Made by a program: the position numbers and the translations under genes
Part shown: positions 40,440-49,473 of the stretch, piece by piece
Layout of the letters: each line of letters starts with the position of its first letter
How positions within the stretch are numbered: position 1 is the first letter of the stretch
NCBI GenBank assembly: GCA_029263125.1
Contig: JAJCYD010000038.1
Coordinates: 1-64,000 of the forward strand
Length of the DNA stretch: 64,000 nucleotides
DNA from: Solirubrobacteraceae bacterium
GTDB lineage: Bacteria > Actinomycetota > Thermoleophilia > Solirubrobacterales > Solirubrobacteraceae
Direction: 5' to 3'
The notes under the pieces: generated by a model
The model's input: only the letters and a program-made list of their open reading frames with translations
Database searches by the model: none
Told to the model about the DNA's origin: nothing

Positions 40440-40566
40440 GGAAACGCTGCCAACTCGGCTTCGCGCTGCTCAGATGCAGAAACAATGCAGCGGTGTGGGG
40501 TGGCCACTGCGTCGGTCGGGGCACGTGAAGCAGAGAGGGCGTGCGCTCGGTTTGAATGGTGTCCTC

Positions 40567-40927
40567 GTGCGGATGGCCGAGCGCGGCCAACTCCTCGACC
40601 TGTGCGAGATGCTGCAGTGCTACGACAACACAAGGCGCGGCGCGTTCGATCCCGTCACGACGCCCACCACCAAGTGGGCGCCCTCGTCCGGCCACTACCC
40701 GATCCTGAAGTCGGCCGGCGGGCATCTCGTCCCCGAGAACGTTCGACTGTCCCACACCTGGTGCAGCAACCGGGACTATGGATGGCGGACGCAGGTCCGG
40801 ACGCTTGCTCGCGAAAGGCAAGTCCTTCGTCGAGATCGTCGACGTCCTGAACAGCAAGGGTGTCCCCCCGGCCCACGGTAGGAACCGATGGACGGCCGCG
40901 ATGATGCGCAAGGCCTATGTGTCATAG
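40567..40927 (+). pseudogene. HNH-type/recombinase-tail protein remnant
   Basis: One frame gives MAERGQLLDLCEMLQCYD, then VPENVRLSHTWCSNRDYGWRTQ, resembling the C-terminal half of a common actinobacterial HNH endonuclease-like family. At about 40804-40814 the frame shifts and continues GKSFVEIVDVLNSKGVPPAHG and WTAAMMRKAYVS to TAG 40925. The N-terminal part is missing. It is a frameshifted fragment, probably left from a mobile element. Confidence 0.6.
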
Positions 40928-41122
40928 GCCGGCCGCGACACGTGTAACCGCGATCCTGCGAACCGGACGCCGGGCGCGACAAGCGGGGGCACGCTCGGTC
41001 GCTCGCTGGATCCGGCGGACCCCCTTGGACGGTGGCGGAGAAGCCGGGCCGATTCGACGAGAGCACTCGTATGCGACGAGAAGCAACACACTTTGGGCAC
41101 GACTCGTCGCGTTGGGCTGAAA

Positions 41123-41509
41123 CTACTTCGGCGGCGTCTTGCTGGAATGATCCCGACGCGACGCGGGATTGATCTGACCGTAGTTGTCCGTCGCAAGTGC
41201 CTGGCGCGCCACCTCGCTGAGGTTGCCGTTGTTATTCGTCCGCAAGCCGTCGAACTCTGTGAAGCCTTCTGCCGATCGCACCACGGACGAAGGCGCGTCC
41301 ACGCCTGCCATTCTCCTGAATAGCTCCTCGCTCCGCTCCGCGATGCGAGTCGGAGCATCAACCGCGTCCTTCCAAGCCTTCTGGATCTTGTCGACACCAG
41401 GATCGATGTGGGACCCTGCGGTCTTAGCGCCATCAGATCCACCGTCGCTGAGCGAAGAATCGGTGTGGGCTGGCGCCCCGAGAGGCTCCGGTGGCGAGTT
41501 CGGGCTCAT
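41123..41509 (-). CDS. Hypothetical protein in island, 128 aa
   Basis: Not recognised. A hydrophilic protein with a Ser/Pro/Gly-rich N-terminus (SPNSPPEPLGAP) and a helical middle (VDKIQKAWKDAVDAPTRIAERSEELFRRM), followed by an Asn-rich segment (LRTNNNGN). It is read on the same strand as the large membrane protein gene upstream and may be its partner. ATG 41509 is chosen; TTG 41587 would leave a 49-bp gap to the upstream stop. Composition is less GC-biased than core genes. Confidence 0.5.
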   Translation of the reverse strand: MSPNSPPEPLGAPAHTDSSLSDGGSDGAKTAGSHIDPGVDKIQKAWKDAVDAPTRIAERSEELFRRMAGVDAPSSVVRSAEGFTEFDGLRTNNNGNLSEVARQALATDNYGQINPASRRDHSSKTPPK

Positions 41510-41636
41510 ATTGTGCTCATTGTTACAAGCGGAACCATCTGAGTCTACACACCACTCGATCTCGGACGCAAGTGCTGCCGGGTCCAAGACCAGCGAGCCG
41601 AACTGGACACCTGGTCGAGGATCTGGCGACGGGGAG

Positions 41637-43277
41637 TCACGGAACCCACCCCCCGGGCCGACGGCGCGCGGCTAGCCTCCAGCTCACCAGCGTCGCGAGC
41701 ATCAACGCGCCGGAGACACCTACGAGTACCCACCATGCAAGCCCGATCTGCGGCCAGAAACGGGCAAGGGCGAGTAACGAAGCGCCCGCGAGCGGGCACG
41801 CCGCGACCCCAATCGCAAGGCACCTTAGCCCGAAAAGCATGCTGGTCGTCATCGCGTGCTCGGTAGTGCGTGCAACTGCGGCAGCACCCAGCCCCGGGAA
41901 GAGAAGAAAGATAGGAGCCAGTGCCGCAGCGCGCGGATGGTCAACGTCGGTGAGCGCGTCAAGCTTCCATCTCGCGGCCAGCAACATGGCGAAGGCGCCT
42001 ATAGCAAGCAGTGCGAGCGCGCGAACGATAGTGCTTGTGCGCGGCTTGAGCATCAGTGTAGCGCTGCCCTGAGCGCCGGCGACTATCCCATCCAGATGAA
42101 GATGAGCGTGCTGGAGGCTGCGGACGCCGCGGATGGCGTCGCTGTCCTGAACCGAGTCGCCTTTCATGGCTGCCAGAGTGGCGCGACGAATCTGCGTGCC
42201 ATCCGGTGCATCCATCTGGAGATGGTAGCTGCCGCCATTCCCAACCGCAGGAGCATCAAGCTTAACCACGTGGCCTTTCCACGCGAGAGCCTGGGCGACC
42301 TGCGTTCTCAGACTGATCCGCGGAGGACGTCGGCGTAAGCTGTGACGAGGTTCCCACTCTGCCAAGCCGGCTGCATCGGTGGAAAGCCCCTCTAGTCGAT
42401 CCTCCACGCGCCCCAAGATGGCTCCCGCCCCAACGTCATCAGCGACATCCTTGATACGAGCCACAGCGTGCAACTGCGGCTGCATGATGTGCTCCAGATA
42501 CGAGAACTTGATGATTCGCCGCTGCCGAGGCTCGTGTTGAATAGGGACACACACCGGCCAGACTCGCGCGAGATCCGTCAGCAAACCCCGCATGCGATCA
42601 TCGCGGGCGAGTTCATACCGCCAAGGCGTCTCATCATTAAACACCCAGTCACCACTAGCGTCGCGTTGCCAAGCCCACTCCCACGGACGCACCACTGATG
42701 ATGGGGTGGTCCCGAGAAACGTGTCAAGCACGTTCCGTGAACTCGGCTCGTCACGTTTGGAGTGGTACGCGAGGTACGCAATCCGAAAGAAGTCGTCCTC
42801 TAAATGCCTGGGCAAGGATATGCGACGAGGGTCATCGGGAAAGCCGCCTCCCTCCAGCAGGCGGCTAAATCCGACGCGCTCACCCATGGCAGTCCAGACG
42901 GTCATCTGAGCCAGTGCCGCGAGGGCGCTGGCAGAGATCAGAGCGTTCTTCCGCCGCGTTACTAAGGGTAGCGCATGGCCAGCTTCGTCGCGCAGATCGA
43001 ACCGCAGCATGCGACCCTTACTAAGCAGCGCTACAGGAATATAATGAACTCTCCGGTCGTCCCAGTCCAACACCGGTTCAGGCAGCCACGAATGAAGACG
43101 AAAATCGACGCTAACGCTCCTCTTGACAGTCGTGTCCGAGACGAGCTGGACAGTCTCGACCCGCCGCTTGACCCACTCGTCCCACGCGCCGATGAGGTTC
43201 AGCGCGACGCGGCCGTGATGTCGATCCTCGTCGACGAGTGGCGGCGGCGCAACCTCCTTCTCAAGTCTGCCTGTCAT
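41637..43277 (-). CDS. Large hypothetical protein with four C-terminal membrane segments
   Basis: A 546-residue protein not recognised as any family. The N-terminal 400 residues are soluble, with a DWDDRRVHYIPVALL and TRRKNALISASALAALAQMT region. The last 130 residues hold four membrane helices (IVRALALLAIGAFAMLLAA, ALAPIFLLFPGLGAAAV, LRCLAIGVAACPLAGASLL, LAWWVLVGVSGALMLATLV). A soluble sensor or effector on a membrane module in a defence-rich region is suggestive only. ATG 43277 is chosen; upstream in-frame sequence is low quality. Confidence 0.7.
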   Translation of the reverse strand: MTGRLEKEVAPPPLVDEDRHHGRVALNLIGAWDEWVKRRVETVQLVSDTTVKRSVSVDFRLHSWLPEPVLDWDDRRVHYIPVALLSKGRMLRFDLRDEAGHALPLVTRRKNALISASALAALAQMTVWTAMGERVGFSRLLEGGGFPDDPRRISLPRHLEDDFFRIAYLAYHSKRDEPSSRNVLDTFLGTTPSSVVRPWEWAWQRDASGDWVFNDETPWRYELARDDRMRGLLTDLARVWPVCVPIQHEPRQRRIIKFSYLEHIMQPQLHAVARIKDVADDVGAGAILGRVEDRLEGLSTDAAGLAEWEPRHSLRRRPPRISLRTQVAQALAWKGHVVKLDAPAVGNGGSYHLQMDAPDGTQIRRATLAAMKGDSVQDSDAIRGVRSLQHAHLHLDGIVAGAQGSATLMLKPRTSTIVRALALLAIGAFAMLLAARWKLDALTDVDHPRAAALAPIFLLFPGLGAAAVARTTEHAMTTSMLFGLRCLAIGVAACPLAGASLLALARFWPQIGLAWWVLVGVSGALMLATLVSWRLAARRRPGGWVP

Positions 43278-43615
43278 ACGCGACGTAGTCCCCCCTAGAA
43301 CGATGCGGCAGGATACACATTCAAGGGAGCTTGGCTTCCGCGCCCGCAACTCACCGGCGTCATCTCGAACGCCCGTGCAACGTGGTAGCGCGCCGCGCGC
43401 GCCTCCGGGCGACATCCGCCCCGCCGCGACAACGCTCAAACAGCCTGCCCTGAAGCGCTGACGCACCGGAGAGCGGATATCTCTCCGTGAACGTCCTCTT
43501 ACACGCATCGCAACTAAGGGACGCTAGCGCCTCCGCAAGATCGTACGAGCGACCCCGACAGCAGCGTCTTGTCGGTATGGAAGTACATTGGGGCATGCAT
43601 ACGAGGAGGATTACG
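43278..43615. other. Divergent intergenic region before Uma2 copy 2
   Basis: 338 bp. No convincing gene is seen, although a minus-strand frame with a CxxC (SCDACKRTF) crosses it. The last 63 bp are the Uma2 leader: TATGGAA at 43576-43582 and ACGAGGAGGATTACG before the ATG, with 11 extra bases between the two compared with the other copies. An inverted repeat GGAGAG/CTCTCC lies near 43472-43487. Confidence 0.5.
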
Positions 43616-44188
43616 ATGGATGCTGTGACGGCGACCGCGGAGATGACGGCGGAGGAGTTTCTCGACCTGCCGTACGACGAGCGCACGCGCTGGCGCCAGC
43701 TTGTCGACGGTGAGCTAGTCATGAACGATCCGACGCGGATGCACGACGGGTCGCAGGGTTGCGTCTTCCGCGCGTTGGGCAACTGGTCTCGCGGGGCGCG
43801 GGGCCGCGGTTGGGCCGGCTTCCCGCTCGACGTGATGATCGATGAGCGCAACGTCTACAAGCCCGACGTCGTCTGGTACCGCGAGGGACGCGCACCGCGG
43901 CGCCACGATCCACCGCCCTACCCGGTCCCAGACCTCGCCGTCGAGGTTCGTTCGCCGTCGACGTGGCGCTTTGACATCGGTCGCAAGAAGGACGGCTATG
44001 AGCGCCGCGACGTGGCCGAGCTGTGGCTCGTCGACACCGCGGCGGACGTCGTGCTGGTCTTCAGGCGCTCGCAGGCGAAGGCCGGGCGCTTTGACCTCAG
44101 CCTCGAGCTGACGGCCGCCGACACGCTGAGCTCGCCGCTGCTGCCCGGTTTCTCGCTCTCCGTCGCCGAGGTCTTCGAGCTGGAGTAG
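43616..44188 (+). CDS. Uma2-family putative endonuclease, copy 2
   Basis: A 190-residue Uma2 (PD-(D/E)xK fold) protein with AEEFLDLPYDERTRWRQL, LVDGELVMNDPT, YKPDVVWYREG, VEVRSPSTWRFDIGRKK and AELWLVDTAADVVLVFRRS. It is most similar to copy 3, sharing almost the whole central and C-terminal sequence, so the two arose by recent tandem duplication. GAGGAGGA precedes the ATG. Confidence 0.9.
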   Translation: MDAVTATAEMTAEEFLDLPYDERTRWRQLVDGELVMNDPTRMHDGSQGCVFRALGNWSRGARGRGWAGFPLDVMIDERNVYKPDVVWYREGRAPRRHDPPPYPVPDLAVEVRSPSTWRFDIGRKKDGYERRDVAELWLVDTAADVVLVFRRSQAKAGRFDLSLELTAADTLSSPLLPGFSLSVAEVFELE

Positions 44189-44193
44189 TCCCG

Positions 44194-44260
44194 AGGGGGG
44201 CGAGGAATGGGCCGCCAGTCCCTCATGGGTGTATGGAATGTGGCTTCGAGGAGGCTTACG
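44194..44260 (+). promoter_or_regulatory. Conserved Uma2 leader, copy 3
   Basis: GGGGGGCGA, CCCTCATGGGTG, TATGGAA (44232-44238, 29 nt before the ATG) and TCGAGGAGGCTTACG in the same order as the other leaders. It lies between two tandem Uma2 genes, so each copy seems to have its own promoter. Confidence 0.6.
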
Positions 44261-44833
44261 ATGCGCGAAATGACGGCGACCGCGGAGATGACGGCGGCGG
44301 AGTTCCTGGACCTGCGGTACGACGAGCGCACGCGCTGGCGCCAGCTGATCGACGGTGAGCTGGTCATGAACGATCCGACGTGGGCGCACAACGCGTCGCA
44401 GGGTTGCGTGTTCGCCGCGCTGAGCAACTGGTCTCGCGAGGCATCCGGCCGTGGCGGGGTCGGCCTTCCCCTCGACGTGCAGTTCGACGAGCGCAACGTC
44501 TACAAGCCGGATGTCGTCTGGTACCGCGAGGGACGTGTTCCGCGCCGCGGCGATCCGCCGCCGTATGCGGTCCCGGACATCGCCGTCGAGGTTCGTTCGC
44601 CGTCGACGTGGCGCTTTGATATCGGCCGCAAGAAGGACGCCTACGAGCGTCACGGTGTGGCCGAGTTGTGGCTCGTCGACACCGCGGCGGATGTCGTGCT
44701 GGTCTTCCGGCGCTCGCAGGCGAAGGCCGAGCGCTTTGACCTCAGCCTCGAGCTGACGGCTGCCGACACGCTGAGCTCACCGTTGCTGCCCGGTTTCTCG
44801 CTCACCATCGCCGAGGTCTTCGAGCTGCAGTAG
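44261..44833 (+). CDS. Uma2-family putative endonuclease, copy 3
   Basis: 190 residues. AAEFLDLRYDERTRWRQL, LIDGELVMNDPTW, FDERNVYKPDVVWYREG and VEVRSPSTWRFDIGRKKDAYERHG. Close paralogue of copy 2, with N-terminal and central differences (HNASQGCVFAALSNW). The catalytic residues are intact. It is preceded by a conserved leader with GAGGAGG. Confidence 0.9.
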   Translation: MREMTATAEMTAAEFLDLRYDERTRWRQLIDGELVMNDPTWAHNASQGCVFAALSNWSREASGRGGVGLPLDVQFDERNVYKPDVVWYREGRVPRRGDPPPYAVPDIAVEVRSPSTWRFDIGRKKDAYERHGVAELWLVDTAADVVLVFRRSQAKAERFDLSLELTAADTLSSPLLPGFSLTIAEVFELQ

Positions 44834-44836
44834 CTC

Positions 44837-44902
44837 CAGGGGGCGAATCGCGCGGGGCCGCGCCCTTATGGTGTATGGAAGCGGCGTTCGAGGAGGATTA
44901 CG
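44837..44902 (+). promoter_or_regulatory. Conserved Uma2 leader, copy 4
   Basis: AGGGGGCGAA, CCCTTATGGTG, TATGGAA (44874-44880, 29 nt before the ATG) and TCGAGGAGGATTACG. It matches the leaders of copies 1 and 3 in order and spacing. Confidence 0.6.
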
Positions 44903-45478
44903 ATGGGTGTTGTGACGGCGACCGCAGAGATGACCGCGGCGGAGTTCCTGGCGCTCGGGCTGACCGAACGCCCCAGCGTTCGACAAGAGCTCATCAACGG
45001 TGAGGTCGTGGTGAGCGAGGCCACGTTGAAGCACAATCGCTCGCAGACAAGCATCGTCGGCACGTTGTGGCAGTGGACGCACGCCACGCCCGAACGCGGC
45101 CAAGCCGGTGTTCCGCTCGACGTCTATCTCGACGAGCGCAACGTCCACGTTCCCGATGTCGTGTGGTATCGCCACGGGCGTGTGCCACCGATCGACGACC
45201 CGCCGCCCTATCCCGTGCCCGACCTCGCCGTCGAGGTGCGCTCGCCGTCCACGTGGCGCTATGACATCGGTGTCAAGAAGGCCAACTACGAGCGCTACGG
45301 CGTTGCCGAGCTGTGGCTCGTCGACACGGCGGCGGACGTCCTGCTGGTCTTTCGTCGTTCGCAGCCCAAGGCGCCCACCTTCGACGTGAGCCGTGAGCTG
45401 ACGGCCGACGACACGCTCACATCGCCGCTCTTGCCGGGCTTCGAGCTGCCAGCGAGCCGTGTCTTCGGCGACGCCTGA
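44903..45478 (+). CDS. Uma2-family putative endonuclease, copy 4
   Basis: 191 residues, the most divergent of the tandem three. AAEFLALGLTERPSVRQEL, NGEVVVSEATLKHNRSQTSI, VHVPDVVWYRHG and VEVRSPSTWRYDIGVKKANYERYG keep the nuclease core. The DIGVKK segment and the DTLTSPLLPGF C-terminus are closer to copy 1 than to copies 2 and 3, suggesting that copies 1 and 4 were neighbours before the intervening insertions. Confidence 0.9.
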   Translation: MGVVTATAEMTAAEFLALGLTERPSVRQELINGEVVVSEATLKHNRSQTSIVGTLWQWTHATPERGQAGVPLDVYLDERNVHVPDVVWYRHGRVPPIDDPPPYPVPDLAVEVRSPSTWRYDIGVKKANYERYGVAELWLVDTAADVLLVFRRSQPKAPTFDVSRELTADDTLTSPLLPGFELPASRVFGDA

Positions 45479-45490
45479 GCACCGAGCCGC

Positions 45491-45979
45491 TCAGGAACCG
45501 TGAAACGGCGGCGGGCCGAGCAGCTGCATGCCCCCCGAGCGCTGCGCGGACTCGCGCACGCGGTCGAGGTCGATCGGCCCCGATCCGTCGTCGTCCTCAC
45601 CGGCGGGCTCGCTCGCGCCGCGGTAGAACGCCTCCGCGCTGCCGGGCGTCTGCAGCGTCAGGACGCGCGCCGTCGGCGAGGTGACCAGGAAGGCGTGCGG
45701 GACGCCGCGCAGGGCGACCGCGACGCCGTGCGGGCCAACCGCGTGGTCGACGCCGTCGATGTGTACCAGGAGCTCGCCCTCGAGCACGTAGAGCGTCTCG
45801 TCCTCGTTGGCGTGGGTGTGCAGCGGCGTCGACTTGCCTTCGGCCATGCGGTCCTCGAAGAGCAGGAACGCCCCGTCCGTCTGCGCCGCGGTGGCCTTCA
45901 TCGTGAGCAGCCCGCCGCCGAGAAAGCGCAGGCGCTCGCCCTCTCCCTCGGCCCTGACGATCGCCGTCCCGGTCTTCAT
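45491..45979 (-). CDS. Cupin-domain protein
   Basis: A 162-residue single-domain cupin. Metal motif 1 is TPLHTHANEDETLYVLEGE and motif 2 is GVPHAFLVTSP. Proteins of this type act as small dioxygenases, isomerases or sensors; the substrate is unknown. ATG 45979 is divergent from a TetR regulator whose operator lies in the 50-bp gap, so TetR control is likely. Confidence 0.88.
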   Translation of the reverse strand: MKTGTAIVRAEGEGERLRFLGGGLLTMKATAAQTDGAFLLFEDRMAEGKSTPLHTHANEDETLYVLEGELLVHIDGVDHAVGPHGVAVALRGVPHAFLVTSPTARVLTLQTPGSAEAFYRGASEPAGEDDDGSGPIDLDRVRESAQRSGGMQLLGPPPFHGS

Positions 45980-46013
45980 CGCTGTCCGCCTCCATCGCAT
46001 CCTGCGTAACACG

Positions 46014-46030
46014 TGGTACGACGTGTACCA
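46014..46030. promoter_or_regulatory. TetR-type operator
   Basis: TGGTACGACGTGTACCA is an inverted repeat (TGGTAC/GTACCA, 5-nt spacer) ending at the A of the TetR start codon. A further half-site GTACCA occurs at 46045-46050. It sits between the divergent cupin and TetR genes. Confidence 0.65.
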
Positions 46031-46641
46031 TGATGGACGTGACCGTACCATATGAGCGAACAGGGCGGGTAAACCAGAAGGGCCGCACGCGGCAGGCGCT
46101 GGTGGCGGCGACGCGCGAGCTGCTCGCCGAGGGCATCAACCCCACGATGGAGGCGGCGGCGGCGCGCGCCGCGGTCTCGCGCACGACGGCGTATCGCTAT
46201 TTCCCCAGCACCCGCGCCCTGCTCGTCGCGACCTATCCCCATATCGAACAGGCCTCGCTGCTCGGCGCAGATCCGCCCGCCGACCCGCGGGAGCGCCTCG
46301 CGGCGGTCGTCGACGACCAGCTGCGCCGGATCCTCACCTACGAGCCGGAGATGCGCAGCGTTCTGCGCCTCTCACTGCAGGAGGGTGCGGCGGCCGGCGG
46401 ACCCGCCCTGCCGATGAACCGCGGGTTGCGGATCGGCTGGATCGAGGACGCCCTCAGTCCGCTGCGCGACGAACTGCCGGCGGCGGATCTGCGCCGGCTC
46501 GTGCTCGGGATCGGCTCCACCCTGGGCATCGAGGCGTTCGTCTGGCTGACCGACATCGCCGGCCTGCCGCGCGAGGAGGCGGCCGCGACGATGCGCGCCA
46601 GCGCGCTGAGCCTGTTGCAGGCGGCGCTCGTGCCCGGCTAG
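46030..46641 (+). CDS. TetR-family transcriptional regulator
   Basis: A 203-residue regulator. HTH (about 18-62) with [15 protein letters not shown] and [23 protein letters not shown]; the C-terminal ligand domain ends [16 protein letters not shown]. It probably represses itself and the cupin gene through the operator at its start. ATG 46030 or 46033. The stop codon overlaps the convergent sucD stop (CTAG). Confidence 0.92.
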   Translation: MMDVTVPYERTGRVNQKGRTRQALVAATRELLAEGINPTMEAAAARAAVSRTTAYRYFPSTRALLVATYPHIEQASLLGADPPADPRERLAAVVDDQLRRILTYEPEMRSVLRLSLQEGAAAGGPALPMNRGLRIGWIEDALSPLRDELPAADLRRLVLGIGSTLGIEAFVWLTDIAGLPREEAAATMRASALSLLQAALVPG

Positions 46642-47522
46642 CTCCGCTGGCCCCCAAGCACCTCGACCGCGATCGCGGCGACCTGCGTCGGGGTCCGGCC
46701 GACCCGCACGCCCACGGCCTCCAGTGCCTGCACCTTCGCGGCGCCCCCACCCGAGGACCCGGAGACGATCGCGCCCGCATGGCCCATCGTCTTGCCTGGT
46801 GGCGCCGTCAGGCCGGCGATGTATCCGACCACGGGCTTGGAGACGTGCTCGGCGATGTAGGCCGCCGCCTCCTCCTCAGCCGTGCCGCCGATCTCGCCGC
46901 TCATGACGATCAGCTCGGTCTGCGGGTCGGCTTCGAAGAGCGCGATGATGTCGATGAACGACGAGCCGGGCACCGGATCGCCGCCGATCCCGACGATCGT
47001 CGAGTTGCCAAAGCCGCGCTGGGCAAGCTCGTTGCCGATCTGGTAGGTCAGCGTCCCCGAGCGCGACACGACGCCGACGTTGCCCTGCTTGAAGAACTGC
47101 GCGGGGATGATCCCGACGTTCGCCTCTCCCGGCGACAGCACGCCGGGGCAGTTGGGGCCGATCAGCCGCACGCCGGGATTGCGCGCCAGCGTGTTGTAGA
47201 CGAGCAGCTCGTCGTGCGCGGGCACGCCCTCGGTGATCGCGATGATCGTCGCGATGCCCGCGTCCTCGGCTTCGAGGATCGAATCCGCCGCGAAGCGCGC
47301 GGGCACGAAGATCATCGCGGTGTTGGCGGCGGTCGCCGCGACCGCCTCGCGGAACGTGTTGAAGACGGGAATGCCCTCGACGTCCTGGCCGCCCTTGCCC
47401 GGCGTCACGCCCGCCACGACGTTCGTCCCGTAGCTGCGGTTGTTCAGGGTGTGAAACGAGCCCTCGCGCCCGGTGAGGCCGGAGACGCACAGGCGCGTGT
47501 CCGTGCCGACGAGGATGCTCAC
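46638..47522 (-). CDS. sucD: Succinyl-CoA ligase alpha subunit
   Basis: 294 residues. CoA-binding Rossmann domain ([22 protein letters not shown]), [55 protein letters not shown] and the phosphohistidine motif [10 protein letters not shown] are intact. With SucC it converts succinyl-CoA to succinate, making ATP or GTP in the TCA cycle. GTG 47522 overlaps the sucC stop (GTGA). Confidence 0.96.
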   Translation of the reverse strand: MSILVGTDTRLCVSGLTGREGSFHTLNNRSYGTNVVAGVTPGKGGQDVEGIPVFNTFREAVAATAANTAMIFVPARFAADSILEAEDAGIATIIAITEGVPAHDELLVYNTLARNPGVRLIGPNCPGVLSPGEANVGIIPAQFFKQGNVGVVSRSGTLTYQIGNELAQRGFGNSTIVGIGGDPVPGSSFIDIIALFEADPQTELIVMSGEIGGTAEEEAAAYIAEHVSKPVVGYIAGLTAPPGKTMGHAGAIVSGSSGGGAAKVQALEAVGVRVGRTPTQVAAIAVEVLGGQRS

Positions 47523-48670
47523 GCGCTCGCCTCGGCGGCCATCGCGACGACTCGCGCCGCGGCGCCGTCCATCGTCGCCTCGGTGACCACGCCCGGAAGC
47601 TCTGCCGCGGCCAGCAACTCTCGCGCCTCGACGTCGTTCGTGCCGTCGAGGCGCACGACGAAGGGCACCGTCGGGGAGAGTATTCGCACCGCCTCGATCA
47701 GCCCGCGGGCGACCTCGTCGCAGCGCGTGATCCCGCCGAAGACGTTGAACAGCACCGCCCGCACCTTGGCGTCGGACAGGATCACCTCGATCGCGGCGAC
47801 GATCGACTCGGCCTTCGCGCCGCCACCGGCGTCGAGGAAGTTCGCTGGCGCGCCGCCCGCTCCGGCGACGACGTCCAGCGTGCTCATCACGAGGCCGGCG
47901 CCGTTGCCGAAGATCCCGATGTCGCCGTCGAGCTTGACGTAGGTCAGGCCTCGCTCCTTGGCCATCGACTCCTGCGGATCGACGTCGGAGGGGTCGGTCA
48001 GCGCGGCGTTGTCGGGGTGGCGAAAGAGCGCGTTTGAGTCCAGGGTGACCTTCGCGTCGAGCGCGAGCACCTCGCGCGCGGGTGTCACCACCATCGGGTT
48101 GACCTCGGCGAGCATTGCCTCCTCGCCGACGAAGGCGGCATACAGCTGGCCGACGAGCTCTGCCACCCCCCGGACGACATCGGGTGCCACGCCGGCTTCG
48201 AAGGCCAGGCGTCGCCCATGGAAGGGCTTGAAGCCGACGAGCGGGTCGACGTGCAGTGTCGCGATCGCCTCGGGCGTCTCGGCGGCGACGGCCTCGATGT
48301 CGACCCCGCCGCGCGTGGAGAGCATGACCAGCGGCTTCTTCGCCGAGCGATCGAACACGACCGCCGCGTAGTACTCGTCCTCGATCTCGGCCGCCCGCTC
48401 GATCCACAGCTCCTGCACGACGAGCCCGCGGATGTCCATGCCGAGGATCGCGCTGGCGTGCTCGCGCGCCTGCGAGACATCACCGGCGATCTTGATGCCA
48501 CCGGCCTTCCCGCGTCCACCGATCTTCACCTGCGCCTTGATCGCGCAGGGGTAACCGACCGCTTCGGCCGCGGCCACGGCGCTGTCGACGTCACGCGCCG
48601 CGCGCCCGGGCGACTGCGCCATGCCGTAGCGCGCGAAGAGCTGCTTTCCCTGGTACTCGAGGAGGTCCAT
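47519..48670 (-). CDS. sucC: Succinyl-CoA ligase beta subunit
   Basis: 383 residues. N-terminal ATP-grasp domain ([33 protein letters not shown]) and C-terminal CoA-ligase domain ([45 protein letters not shown]). The ATG is preceded by GAGG. It is first of the two-gene sucCD operon and divergent from the HAD hydrolase gene. Confidence 0.96.
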   Translation of the reverse strand: MDLLEYQGKQLFARYGMAQSPGRAARDVDSAVAAAEAVGYPCAIKAQVKIGGRGKAGGIKIAGDVSQAREHASAILGMDIRGLVVQELWIERAAEIEDEYYAAVVFDRSAKKPLVMLSTRGGVDIEAVAAETPEAIATLHVDPLVGFKPFHGRRLAFEAGVAPDVVRGVAELVGQLYAAFVGEEAMLAEVNPMVVTPAREVLALDAKVTLDSNALFRHPDNAALTDPSDVDPQESMAKERGLTYVKLDGDIGIFGNGAGLVMSTLDVVAGAGGAPANFLDAGGGAKAESIVAAIEVILSDAKVRAVLFNVFGGITRCDEVARGLIEAVRILSPTVPFVVRLDGTNDVEARELLAAAELPGVVTEATMDGAAARVVAMAAEASA

Positions 48671-48776
48671 GGGCGGCCGACAATAGACAACCGCTCCTGG
48701 CGTCGCCGAATCGCGTCGTCGCCGCAGGACGAGCTTTCGGCCGTGACGACGGCCGAAGTGCGATCATGCCGCCGCA

Positions 48777-49454
48777 ATGGCACTACCCAAGCAGATCAAC
48801 CTCGTGACGTTCGATGTCTATGGCACGCTCATCGACTGGGAGCAGGGCATCGTCGATGCCTTCGCCAAGGAGGCAGACCGCGACGGGTTCACGATCGATC
48901 GCGACGAGCTGATCCGCAACTTCCACGAGATCGAGCGGGAGATCGAGTCGAGCTCCTACGAGCTCTACGCCGAGGTGCTTCGCCGCACCGCCGTCGAGAT
49001 CTCCAAGCGCGTGGACTGGCCGCTGGAGCCGTCGCGCTCGGGCTTCCTGCCCGACTCCGTGCAGCGCTGGAAACCCTTCAAGGAGACCAACACGCAGCTC
49101 AACAAGGTCTGCAAGAAGTTCCAGACCGGCCTGATCTCGAACATCGACGACAAGCTGCTGGGTCAGACGCGGCGCCACATCCCGCAGGACTTCGACCTCG
49201 TCGTCACCGCACAGCAGGTGCGCTCCTACAAGCCCGACATGGCGCACTTCACCGAATGCGCGCGCCGGATGGGGACCAAGAAGGGCTGGGTCCACGTCTC
49301 CGCCAGCTACTACCACGACGTCGCACCGGCGATGGCCAACAAGATCCCCGTGATCTGGGTCAACCGCCACAAGGAAACGCTCGAGCCGGGTCAGAAGAAG
49401 CCGACCGCCGAGGTCAAGAACCTCCTCGAAGCGACCAAGCTGCTCGGCCTGTAG
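48777..49454 (+). CDS. HAD-family hydrolase (haloacid dehalogenase type II-like)
   Basis: 225 residues. Motif I is VTFDVYGTLIDWEQG (Asp nucleophile); a cap domain, GLISNIDD (motif II) and SYKPDMAHF (Lys, motif III) follow, then VHVSASYYHDVAPA. This resembles L-2-haloacid dehalogenase-like proteins, although many such members act on phosphates. The substrate is unknown. It is followed after 19 nt by a metallo-beta-lactamase-fold gene. Confidence 0.88.
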   Translation: MALPKQINLVTFDVYGTLIDWEQGIVDAFAKEADRDGFTIDRDELIRNFHEIEREIESSSYELYAEVLRRTAVEISKRVDWPLEPSRSGFLPDSVQRWKPFKETNTQLNKVCKKFQTGLISNIDDKLLGQTRRHIPQDFDLVVTAQQVRSYKPDMAHFTECARRMGTKKGWVHVSASYYHDVAPAMANKIPVIWVNRHKETLEPGQKKPTAEVKNLLEATKLLGL

Positions 49455-49473
49455 GCGGGCGCGAGGAAGGCCC

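Noticed and set aside
43360-43559. Minus-strand frame with SCDACKRTF upstream of Uma2 copy 2
   Set aside because: One CxxC in an otherwise random-looking frame overlapping the Uma2 leader; no start or family support.
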